Assembly (NCBI GenBank): GCA_002405165.1
Contig: DHLF01000005.1
Location: 248,334-312,333, forward strand
Direction: 5' to 3'
Source of the DNA: Christensenella sp. UBA4675
GTDB taxonomy: Bacteria; Bacillota; Clostridia; Christensenellales; Borkfalkiaceae
DNA: 64,000 nucleotides
A model generated the notes under the pieces. That model worked only from the letters and a program-made list of their open reading frames with translations, made no database searches and was not told the origin of the DNA. The position numbers were made by a program, and so were the translations under genes. Every line of letters starts with the position of its first letter. Position 1 is the stretch's first letter. This document shows positions 45,401 to 52,276 of the stretch, piece after piece.

Positions 45401-46934
45401 CAAAACACTGACAGTCATCGACCCGTCGACAACAATAGGCGACATTACGCTTACTGCCGCGTTTACGGTCAACAAATACAATCTGACTCTCAACACGACA
45501 AGCGACGGTGTAAGAGACGGCGAATGCACCGTCACGTTCCACTACGGCACACCCTCTATCGTTTTTCCCCAAACGGAAACGATAACGGTAAAAAGAGGAG
45601 CTACAATATCCGCGCCCGAGCAGAGTTCCTACGACAAAACAATTATACACGGCTGGTACACAAAGGACAAGTTTGATTCTGCTAAAAGCAGTTACGACGA
45701 AAAAGATTACTTTGATTTCAATTCCACGCCGATTTACGACGACCTTGATTTATATATGGACGGAGTAGACATCGACTACAGCCAATACAGCAAGTACAAC
45801 GGCTACTCTACTTCGTCGTCGACTTACGGCAGTGTGGGAAAGAATTACGGCATAATTTGCGACAAGATTGACGATAAAGAAGGGCTTAATACTCAACACT
45901 TCCGCGCAAAGTTTATTGTAGGAACATACGTCAAAGTGTCATCGTCGTGGCTAAAAGACTACCGAAGCGATTTCCGTATAGTTGTAACAACGAAAGACAT
46001 TTCCGGGGCAGGCAGCGACACAAACTTAAAAACGTATTTCAAAGCGAAATTGATCAATTTGTCGACAAACGAAGAGTCGGAATTTACAATGATAAGACGA
46101 CCGGATAATGCCACCTCGCAAGGGCATCATTACTATGTTTTATCAGTGAAGAACGACAAGAATACCAATTACAAAACACTTACTTGCGGAACTGCATACG
46201 CAATCGAAATAGATTGTCTGAAAGACGATTACATAGAATCGGTGTATATTGCGGCAGAAAAACCGTACTTATACAACGGCTACGGTAATGGCGAGTTGTA
46301 TGCAGGCAACAAAGAAGTGACCTTCGGCGAGCCTATCGGGGAATTGCCCGTTTTGAGCAAAGTCGGCTACACCTTTGACGGTTGGTACCTCGGCGAAGAA
46401 AGAGTAACCGCCGAAACGATAATGACCTATGACAAAGACATAGCGTTGAAAGCAAAGTTTACTCTGATAAAATACACCATAGAGTATGAACTTAACGGCG
46501 GTACGCTACAAGAGCCGTATCCCGCCGAGTACGACGCCGAAAACCCGATAATGTTTAGCTACGACAATGTGCAACCGAAAAAAGAAGGATATGTATTTAT
46601 GGACTGGTACACTACTCCCGACTTTAAGGACGGCACAAAAATCGGACGAGTGACATTTAGAGATAACCCTGGCGGAATAAAGGTCTATGCAAGATTTGAA
46701 AAACTTCATACTCTTTCATTTGCCGTCCCCGACGACGCGTCTGCGATAGAATCGCAAAAAATGATAGCAGGAAATAGAGTAACTTTGCCGCAACCCACAA
46801 AAACGGGTTACACGTTTAACGGATGGTACACGGACAGTGAATTTACAAACAAAGTGGATAATTACTACGTCATGCCGGACTCCGACATCGTGTTGTATGC
46901 AAGATTTACGAAAAACGAAACAACATCAGAGTAA
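42495..46934 (+). CDS. Giant surface lipoprotein with GLUG-like and InlB/Flg_new-type repeats
   Basis: A 1479-aa protein. The signal peptide ends in the lipobox LLVSCGG (C26), so it is anchored as a lipoprotein. A central region (about 270-600) has GLUG-like repeats such as GGFVGSVNEGKIEHSLV. The rest carries at least five InlB B-repeat (Listeria-Bacteroides, Flg_new) units with the signature GYTFxGWY, for example GYTFVGWYKE and GYTFNGWYTD. An adhesin-like or host-interacting role is likely; the ligand is unknown. Codons are clearly richer in G+C than the chromosomal genes, a sign of transfer. Expression is probably governed by the upstream invertible promoter. Confidence 0.9.
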   Translation: MSIKKISFTLVVLFVLLATSLLLVSCGGNENKKIDYSKTNGTYYRFVDEELDKNEFFTLDNGKWKDESGTVGEYTITDTAIKFNVNLAGEKTELCSGTLSEGTLSITVGGETKIFKIDSGSIPVGDNKKLATPEIEVKIDVIGWSAVAGAQKYVLTVDGDEFNFEPTDELSYTMKDIAVKKHEITLVAKAKREKYDSDIATFTYNFDMFADGNGTKETPYGIATKEHFYNIGKFSTANFAIKAKNSFDGAIFDGDTIDFYGKLTAEEDAAINNITITKSLFNLKDEANIDGVKLNNISASEISIIASNKGSIKNCSVNGQFEGSVSYTTAILVGTNDGLVENCSISGSAKGFCTAISQNNSHIVNVQAELDVEIKNEQTGRINYPTYGFVCGVNYGKIISSKALGKIVFDVSYEGNSMGSSDLYSSIATFVGENSGEITECYSNANIEGNIYDKYDSIMIGGFVGTNVGGDDAVISKSAYDGKIDLTVDKNTCKMTIGGFVGSVNEGKIEHSLVAKEISVNCTKFEQDNYGWSASRCRYGGFAGRNAGFVSDSYAVGIDISGAEGSVNNFSNEMGDGSKSNCFDASGTDITLFEDYWFVPRTGVPVLLALADVKAIEDACDVTRNGNTLKWNAVSDADYYEYKVNGIRFFTSETNVTLEFTYNGDYEILVRPCSYTYLPGEWTLLTLSVKELTFNVESNGIATENKFYFADGYEYTVSDLGSTRIGHTFKGWECGENKYSAGDVITISEDMYFDGKFSVNYYNVKVFTKALDSDTGKLVWKSIYDETLAYGATVSLLTPTIEGCDAAGYEFVGWGDRLDVFGAPVGEMNYTTVPDCNIMAYAKFAMKSFKVTFNSNYEGAMDTAEFEVEYFTDVKISNFAKPTRRGYTFVGWYKETTLETAATNFRMEANDVALYAKWSLDTYKVEVNLNGGIADGEIPSSYTVENEAFTLPKVTKKGYTFDGWVTGDGKTLTVIDPSTTIGDITLTAAFTVNKYNLTLNTTSDGVRDGECTVTFHYGTPSIVFPQTETITVKRGATISAPEQSSYDKTIIHGWYTKDKFDSAKSSYDEKDYFDFNSTPIYDDLDLYMDGVDIDYSQYSKYNGYSTSSSTYGSVGKNYGIICDKIDDKEGLNTQHFRAKFIVGTYVKVSSSWLKDYRSDFRIVVTTKDISGAGSDTNLKTYFKAKLINLSTNEESEFTMIRRPDNATSQGHHYYVLSVKNDKNTNYKTLTCGTAYAIEIDCLKDDYIESVYIAAEKPYLYNGYGNGELYAGNKEVTFGEPIGELPVLSKVGYTFDGWYLGEERVTAETIMTYDKDIALKAKFTLIKYTIEYELNGGTLQEPYPAEYDAENPIMFSYDNVQPKKEGYVFMDWYTTPDFKDGTKIGRVTFRDNPGGIKVYARFEKLHTLSFAVPDDASAIESQKMIAGNRVTLPQPTKTGYTFNGWYTDSEFTNKVDNYYVMPDSDIVLYARFTKNETTSE

Positions 46935-47009
46935 CAGTAAAGTAAATCAATATTCGTATAAATAAACCATATTTTTACTGATATTAAAAAAATATAATAT
47001 TTTAGCAAT

Positions 47010-47048
47010 CAAAGGTGGCGAGAATAATAGGTTTTCTCGTCACCTTTG
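47010..47048 (+). terminator. Terminator of the lipoprotein gene
   Basis: CAAAGGTGGCGAG pairs with CTCGTCACCTTTG with one mismatch, about 75 bases after the stop codon. Confidence 0.72.
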
Positions 47049-47189
47049 CAACTCTGCTTATTGTAGATTGTTAATAAAATTGAATGTAATTACAAATGAA
47101 AGAACCATATATTTAACGTAAAAACGCTTTATGCTTGCGTTATACCATATGCGTATTTCAAGTATTTACTCGGTGCAATTTTCATTTCT

Positions 47190-47809
47190 TTATCTGTAAA
47201 TCGCCGTATATCTTTGACGCATTTTGATAAAGTATTCGTACACCGTCGCTTACGCGCGAGATAAAACTCTGCCTATTTCGGGATAACTTAATCCTTTTTG
47301 GCGGCATTCCAAAGCGATACGCATATTCTCGGTTAAATTCAGGCTTACAACAATTTTTTGTATAAAGTATAATCTTGTACGACTTCTTCCTTTATTTCGT
47401 ATGACGGCTCGCTTACGGGCGTTAAAGCGTCAAGGCTTACCGAACGATAATAATCTCTTGTTTTCAAATTTATCAACTTCATCATTTTACGAATACAGGC
47501 AATCTCGATAGTAATCGGCTTGCCTTTTTTGCTGTAACCGATAATGTCATTCAAACGCTTTCCGTAATGTTCGCAAAGACACAACGCGCCTTCTTACACT
47601 AAATCGTAAGAATCGCTTAAAGCATAGCCTAATTTGTTTTTGTGCTTAATATCGGCATATAGGTCGGCATACATTTTTTGTGCGCGACTTCCCAAATAAC
47701 CTATCTGAAAACGTAATTCCATAAATGCTATAAGTTCTGTCATTTCAAGCACATTGTTTTGAGTGATTTCTTCTTTCATAACGCTGAAATCTAATATTTT
47801 TCTTTTCAT
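47190..47809 (-). pseudogene. Decayed sigma-70-like regulator of a mobile element
   Basis: From the ATG at 47809 (GGAGG ahead) the frame encodes a protein resembling the sigma-like regulators of Firmicute integrative elements. It reads through SDSYDLV, then a TAA at 47596-47594, then EGALCLCEHYGKRLNDIIGY in the same frame. Near 47345 a frameshift follows, then NMRIALECRQKGLSYPEIGR with HTH character, another TAA and ATVYEYFIKMRQRYTAIYR. The original residue at the first stop was probably glutamine (CAA to TAA). At least three lesions make it non-functional. Confidence 0.75.
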
Positions 47810-47925
47810 TTGGATTTACCTCCGTCTTCTTCGTTGCAACGCAACGAAATTTATTTCGCCTTTCGGCAAAAACGGAAGTAGCACCGGGAAAAGATAGAAG
47901 TATTTTTATTTATTGTCGCTTTCAC

Positions 47926-48078
47926 GGAAGTCAACGAACAGCACAAAATTGTTGCGTAAATATAAAAAGATGTTACGCGTCAATTTACCGCATAATCTCA
48001 AAAACGAGCAGAACTCAATATAAATCCAATTTTTAATACCTTAAAGTTTTCAGTAACAATTTTTTGCCGTTGACTTCC
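47926..48078. repeat. Inverted repeat GGAAGTCAACG flanking 131 bp
   Basis: GGAAGTCAACG at 47926-47936 and CGTTGACTTCC at 48068-48078; similarity continues inwards as an AATTGTT string on both sides after a short mismatch. It may be the edge of a mobile element. Confidence 0.45.
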
Positions 48079-48143
48079 GATTTTCACTGTGCTACAACGT
48101 ATACCCGAAAGGCAAAAAATCGGACAATAAACGGCATAGAAAA

Positions 48144-48173
48144 AAGGCGGTAGAATCAACTTTCTATCGCCTT
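48144..48173. terminator. Hairpin AAGGCGGTAGA/TCTATCGCCTT
   Basis: An 11-bp stem with one mismatch and an 8-base loop; function as a terminator is uncertain. Confidence 0.45.
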
Positions 48174-48309
48174 AAACCGTGTCTATTTAGTTATTTTATA
48201 AAGTTGCCGTGAGTATCTCTTTTTTGCGTCAGATAATGGGTTGAACGCTTTATTTCATACTGCTTTGTTTGAAAAACGATACCTGCAACTCCTTTCAGAC
48301 AAAAGTAAA

Positions 48310-48336
48310 AGAGCCACGTGTTCAAACGCGACTCTT
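48310..48336 (-). terminator. Terminator of tRNA-Ser
   Basis: AGAGTCGCGT and ACGTGGCTCT pair with wobble pairs on the minus strand and are followed by TTTTACTTTTG, directly behind the tRNA 3' end. Confidence 0.65.
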
Positions 48337-48338
48337 CT

Positions 48339-48429
48339 TGGCGGAGAAACCGAGATTTGAACTCGGGCTGGCTGTTACACCACTACTCCCTTAGCAGGGG
48401 AGCCCCTTCAGCCACTTGGGTATTTCTCC
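48339..48429 (-). tRNA. tRNA-Ser (GCT anticodon)
   Basis: The minus strand folds as a class II tRNA. Acceptor GGAGAAA pairs with the 3' TTTCTCC part, the D arm contains AAGTGGCTGAAGG, the anticodon stem CTCCC/GGGAG holds the loop CTGCTAA (anticodon GCT), a long variable arm follows, and the T arm contains GAGTTCAAATCTC. The 3' CCA is encoded at 48341-48339. Confidence 0.94.
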
Positions 48430-48554
48430 TTATGCTGAATGTATTTTTACCGTAAAATTATAAATTTTTCTACGATTGTTTAAATATTTTACCATATTTT
48501 TTTTGCATTGTCAATCGTTTTTTGTTTTTTTATTCAACGCTTTTCTATTCTTTT

Positions 48555-49328
48555 TTACCACCTTACTAACGCCTTTTTTAACACGCTAATAATTCCGTCG
48601 AAAATTAAAGATAAAAATAACGCCACAAAACAATATGCGAAAAGTATAGGCGTATCCGTAAACATATTCGATTTTGCCACGTACATTGCCATACCTATCG
48701 AATTTACCGTAAAACTTATAATTTCGGCAGAAATAACCGCTTTTATACAAAGCCCTCCGCTAACTTGTAGCCCTTGTAAAAACGCAGGAGTTGATAGCGG
48801 AACGTAAACTCTTGCGATTTTCTTTATAAAAGAACCTTTAAACGTTTTAGTAATTTCTATAATTTCTTTATCAATACTTTCTATCCCGAAAACGGTTTGA
48901 GAATATGTTATCGGAAAAGCCATAATAAAACCTATAACGACGGGAGTTTCTTCTTTTCCGAAAATGATTAGTACGACTAACGTTATAGCCATTACCGGAA
49001 TAGATTTAAGACAAGCTATAATAGGCTTTAAACAAGCCCTAAAAAACTTATTAAGTCCGCCTATAAGTCCGAAAACAAGCCCTAAGACAGCAGATAATAG
49101 CAAACTTTTAAGTATTCTTAAACAAGTAAATCCTATCTTTTTGTAAAAAGATTTTTGCCCCGTTAAATCTATTAAAGATTTTAAAACGTCAGATAAAGCG
49201 GGAAAAACGTAATCTTGAATTTTATTTGCCTTAACGTAAATTTCCCAAAAGCTTAAAACGGCTATAAAAAACAATATAGCCGTTAGTAAATATTTATTTT
49301 TTTTAATTATACTTTTAATTTTTTTCAT
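48555..49328 (-). CDS. ABC transporter permease (SsuC/TauC/NitT type)
   Basis: A 257-aa membrane protein with about six hydrophobic segments and the BPD_transp_1 loop (EIIEITKTFKGSFIKKIARV). It belongs to the nitrate/sulfonate/taurine-type importers, whose substrates are often organic sulfur or nitrogen compounds or thiamine precursors. It overlaps the substrate-binding gene by 14 bases. No ATPase gene follows; the tRNA lies next, so the ATPase must be encoded elsewhere or has been lost. Confidence 0.87.
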   Translation of the reverse strand: MKKIKSIIKKNKYLLTAILFFIAVLSFWEIYVKANKIQDYVFPALSDVLKSLIDLTGQKSFYKKIGFTCLRILKSLLLSAVLGLVFGLIGGLNKFFRACLKPIIACLKSIPVMAITLVVLIIFGKEETPVVIGFIMAFPITYSQTVFGIESIDKEIIEITKTFKGSFIKKIARVYVPLSTPAFLQGLQVSGGLCIKAVISAEIISFTVNSIGMAMYVAKSNMFTDTPILFAYCFVALFLSLIFDGIISVLKKALVRW

Positions 49329-50253
49329 AAAATACGCCGTAGGAATAACTTTCTCCTATCGCATTTAAGAAATTAGTAATTTCATCTATACAACTTTTAT
49401 TTACCGCAACGAATTTTTGACTCATTCTCTTATACGCCTTTTTTACGATTGCGCCTTTTAAGGCAGACTTCCCCGTTTGTTCCATAAAATTACCTAATTC
49501 TAAAGCGTGATCTTCGCTTTCGTTTAAATAATTTATAGAATCTCTTACTCTATTTAAAAATTCATCTATAACGTTTTCTTTTAAACTTGATTTTGCAAAA
49601 ACGCTAGCTTGCGGAAATCCACAACTTTCCGACGCTTCCCACAAATCCGAAATCGAACATAAAATTTTAAGTCCCGAAACTTTCATGCTCGCACCTGTTA
49701 CGGCAGGTTCGCCTAAAATAGCGTAATCTATTGTTCCTTCTTTTAACCCCGCTTGAATATCGGGAGCATTTGACGGATTGATAGTACAGCTAACTTTCGC
49801 CTTATCTAGCAAATACTTAAAAGATTTATCCGGAACTGCGTTTACCCCTATCGAAGAAACACTTTTCCCTGAAAATTGCGATAAAAATTCCGAACAAGTC
49901 ATACTATTTTTATCAAAAACCGTACCTTCTTTTGCAACAATATATAAATTTCCCCAACTTGTAACGGCACAAAGTTTGTATTCACCGGTTTGCATAGAAA
50001 TCTTCATACCTATATCAGTAGGAGCAATTATAAAATCTTTCTCACGTTTTAAAAATGTTGCTTCTACGTCGCTTGCGGAAATAATATCGCAAGAATATTT
50101 ATCGTCGTTTTTCATTATTTCCGCTATTGCCATTACGGGAGCTCCGTCGGGAGCGGATACCGTATAAGTCGTTTTCTTGTCTTTTTTACAACTTGCTAAA
50201 CTAAATAGAGTTATTATTGCAAGTATTAAAGCTAAAATCTTAAATCTTTTCAT
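49315..50253 (-). CDS. ABC transporter substrate-binding lipoprotein (NMT1/SsuA type)
   Basis: A 312-aa protein with a lipobox (FSLASCKK, cysteine 22) and an NMT1-like periplasmic-binding fold (VSAPDGAPVMAIAEIM; FIIAPTDIGMKI; AGLKEGTIDYAILGEPAV). It delivers substrate to the overlapping permease. AAGGAT precedes the ATG. Its promoter region carries a Crp/Fnr-type palindrome centred at -41.5, suggesting activation by the divergent regulator. The substrate is unknown. Confidence 0.87.
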   Translation of the reverse strand: MKRFKILALILAIITLFSLASCKKDKKTTYTVSAPDGAPVMAIAEIMKNDDKYSCDIISASDVEATFLKREKDFIIAPTDIGMKISMQTGEYKLCAVTSWGNLYIVAKEGTVFDKNSMTCSEFLSQFSGKSVSSIGVNAVPDKSFKYLLDKAKVSCTINPSNAPDIQAGLKEGTIDYAILGEPAVTGASMKVSGLKILCSISDLWEASESCGFPQASVFAKSSLKENVIDEFLNRVRDSINYLNESEDHALELGNFMEQTGKSALKGAIVKKAYKRMSQKFVAVNKSCIDEITNFLNAIGESYSYGVFYEKN

Positions 50254-50270
50254 TCAAATCCTTTTTATTA

Positions 50271-50299
50271 TTGACTTTTTTTATCCATTATAATATACT
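50271..50299 (+). promoter_or_regulatory. Promoter of the Crp/Fnr regulator gene
   Basis: TTGACT (50271-50276), a 17-bp spacer and TATACT (50294-50299). The predicted start is about 50306. Confidence 0.72.
50287..50292 (-). promoter_or_regulatory. -10 element of the divergent ABC transporter promoter
   Basis: TATAAT on the minus strand (50292-50287) with no good -35 hexamer, as expected for an activator-dependent promoter. The predicted start is about 50280. Confidence 0.6.
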
Positions 50300-50314
50300 A
50301 AACGAAAAAAAATA

Positions 50315-50328
50315 GTTGCAAATGCAAC
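50315..50328. promoter_or_regulatory. Crp/Fnr-type operator GTTGC-AAAT-GCAAC
   Basis: A perfect palindrome centred at 50321.5. It is 41.5 bases upstream of the predicted minus-strand start (50280), the classical class II activator position, and about 16 bases downstream of the predicted plus-strand start, where it could repress the regulator gene. Confidence 0.62.
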
Positions 50329-50341
50329 AAAAAGAAAATTT

Positions 50342-51013
50342 ATGAAAAAAGATTTAACTAACGTAAAATTATTCGAAGGAATATCACAAGAACAAATAGA
50401 AAGTTTTTTAGATTGCGTAAAAGCCAAAGTGTTAAATTTAAAAAAGGGGCAAACGCTTTATACGGTGGGACAAAAACCCGAAAACGTAGCCTTAGTATTG
50501 TCGGGATTTTTATTCGTAACGCAAAGTGATTACTGGGGAAACAATACGATACTTTCAACCGTTACCGAAAATAACGTTTTCGGCGGGGGTTTTGCCTATT
50601 CAGGAGTGGAAAAGATACCCTTTTCGGTAGAAGCAGGAACTGACACGCAAGTTTTATACGTAAATAAAGATTTACTTTTAAGCCCGTGCGGTAAATGCGA
50701 TTATCACAACAAAATAATTATAAATTTGATAAAAATATTGTCGGCGAGAAACGTATCTTTAATCGAAAAAATTAAAAATTTATCGCAAAGAACGACTAGA
50801 CAAAAAATTTTATCCCTACTATATTCTTTTTCGGTTTCGACTTCCGATAAAAAAATTATTCTACCATACACACGCCAACAAATGGCTGACTATTTATGCG
50901 TAGACAGGGCAAGCCTTTCGAGAGAACTTTCTTTGTTACAAAAAGAAAAACTAATAAAATATCATAAAAACGTTTTTTTCCTTTTAACGGATTCTTCTTC
51001 CGTTTACGAATAA
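50342..51013 (+). CDS. Crp/Fnr-family transcription regulator
   Basis: A 223-aa protein with an N-terminal cyclic-nucleotide-binding-type beta barrel (about 10-125) and a C-terminal winged helix (YTRQQMADYLCVDRASLSRE, about 176-195). C116 and C119 (CGKCDYH) could sense redox state or metal, but this is inference. It reads divergently from the ABC transporter genes and shares a palindromic site with them, so it probably controls the transporter and itself. Confidence 0.87.
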   Translation: MKKDLTNVKLFEGISQEQIESFLDCVKAKVLNLKKGQTLYTVGQKPENVALVLSGFLFVTQSDYWGNNTILSTVTENNVFGGGFAYSGVEKIPFSVEAGTDTQVLYVNKDLLLSPCGKCDYHNKIIINLIKILSARNVSLIEKIKNLSQRTTRQKILSLLYSFSVSTSDKKIILPYTRQQMADYLCVDRASLSRELSLLQKEKLIKYHKNVFFLLTDSSSVYE

Positions 51014-51164
51014 CTTTATTAAAATTAGAATTATTTTTAAAAATTTATTTGATATCAAATTACAATTTTATCGGCTTAATTTTTATCGTTAAATTAAAAT
51101 TTACATAGTTTTATACGTTTTAAAATTTTATAGCAAATTACAAAATTACAATTTTGCACACAAA

Positions 51165-51193
51165 AAGCGGAAAAACTTTTAATTTTTCCGCTT
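51165..51193. terminator. Bidirectional terminator between convergent genes
   Basis: AAGCGGAAAAA and TTTTTCCGCTT form a perfect 11-bp stem with a 7-base loop. Confidence 0.75.
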
Positions 51194-51201
51194 GTTTAAT
51201 T

Positions 51202-51804
51202 TTAAAACGTTTCTTCTTTTGATTCTTTTTTATTTTTTTTAAAAAATAGCCACATCATTCCCATTAACTGCAACGGTATTCCTATTATAAATATAACGCC
51301 TTTATTTTTAAACGAAAGTAGTAAAAACACATTTAAAAGAAGCGTCCAAATTAGCCCCGAATACATTATGAAAATTAAAAACTTACTTTTCCACACACAA
51401 GTGAAAATTAGAAGCAATACGAATGACAGCGATAAAGCAAAAGAAAAAATTAAATATTCTCTGTTAAAACTCGGCGCTAAAAAATTTACGCAAACGTACG
51501 CTAAAACGGCAACCAACCAAATAATACAGGTATAGGCAATACTTATTACTATTTTATTACGAAGAAAAATTCGCCTACTTCTAGCTTTCGGTTCTCTTAA
51601 AAAGTCGTTTATTTCTATCTTAAATAATTCCGCTAAGTCGTTGAGAACGTAAATATCGGGCAAACCTTCTCCCCTTTCCCATTTAGAAACCGCTTTATCC
51701 GAATAATTTATTTTTTCTGCAAGTTGTAATTGCGTTAAATTATTTCTCTTTCTATAAAACGCGATATTGTCCCCTATAACTTTTTTTAGCTTCTCGTGTT
51801 CCAT
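51202..51804 (-). CDS. XRE-family regulator with C-terminal membrane segments
   Basis: A 200-aa protein. Residues 5-65 are a helix-turn-helix (TQLQLAEKINYSDKAVSKWE), and residues 78-190 hold four hydrophobic segments. Membrane-tethered XRE regulators are common in Firmicutes; the signal is unknown. No ribosome site precedes the ATG, and the promoter at 51814-51842 puts the transcript start about 3 bases ahead of it, so the message is probably leaderless. Confidence 0.8.
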   Translation of the reverse strand: MEHEKLKKVIGDNIAFYRKRNNLTQLQLAEKINYSDKAVSKWERGEGLPDIYVLNDLAELFKIEINDFLREPKARSRRIFLRNKIVISIAYTCIIWLVAVLAYVCVNFLAPSFNREYLIFSFALSLSFVLLLIFTCVWKSKFLIFIMYSGLIWTLLLNVFLLLSFKNKGVIFIIGIPLQLMGMMWLFFKKNKKESKEETF

Positions 51805-51813
51805 AATAATGCA

Positions 51814-51842
51814 ATTTTAGCACTCTTTTATTATTTTGTCAA
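51814..51842 (-). promoter_or_regulatory. Promoter of the membrane XRE regulator
   Basis: On the minus strand TTGACA (51842-51837), a 17-bp spacer and TAAAAT (51819-51814). Confidence 0.75.
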
Positions 51843-52276
51843 TACTTTTTAACGATTCTACCCGCCGTAGAGTCGAAAATTGCCGATTCTACTTTTGTAC
51901 TTTTAAGCGTAGAATTAACCTGCTGTTGAGTAGGTTTATTTTTTTTGACCGTTTTAATATAATATTAAACGTAAGGTAGAAAAATACGCGTATCGTTACT
52001 GAAAAAAAAGTTTTTATTAAAAACATTTAAAAATATAAACAAAAAATAAAGCTGATAATTAGAAAAATTAAAAGGCTACCACAAACGATAAAAAGTTAAA
52101 GACAACGAAAAAAATATTGTTAAAAAAATTAGAAATAACAATAACCGCTATAAAAAACGGCAAACGCAATTTAATTTTTTACTCTTTACTGTAAAAAATT
52201 AAGCCAAAACGTACAAATGTATATAAAAAAGTTAAAATAAAACTTATAAAAAAACTAATATAGACGGAGATTTAAA
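51843..52276. other. Intergenic region upstream of degV with a small terminator-like hairpin
   Basis: AACCTGCT-GTTG-AGTAGGTT (51917-51936) followed by TATTTTTTTT could end a short plus-strand transcript. GATTCTAC occurs at two nearby positions. No coding frame is recognised. Confidence 0.4.

Larger units (their letters stand above)
47810..48338. other. Non-coding region between the decayed regulator and tRNA-Ser
   Basis: No gene is recognised. It contains an 11-bp inverted repeat (47926-47936 and 48068-48078), a hairpin at 48144-48173 and the tRNA-Ser terminator. The right boundary of the accessory region is probably here, next to the tRNA 3' end. Confidence 0.5.

Noticed and set aside
31170..47809. 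Reassignment of TAA as a sense codon in mobile genes (holin at 31290, sigma-like gene at 47596 and again downstream)
   Set aside because: Three in-frame TAA codons interrupt conserved sequences, and glutamine would fit at least one. However, the sigma-like gene also has a frameshift, the Rep gene in the same region ends in TAA, and chromosomal genes use TAA as stop. Ordinary decay explains the data.
48820..49000. Second ABC ATPase hidden in another frame near the permease
   Set aside because: No Walker A motif was found in frames around the transporter genes.
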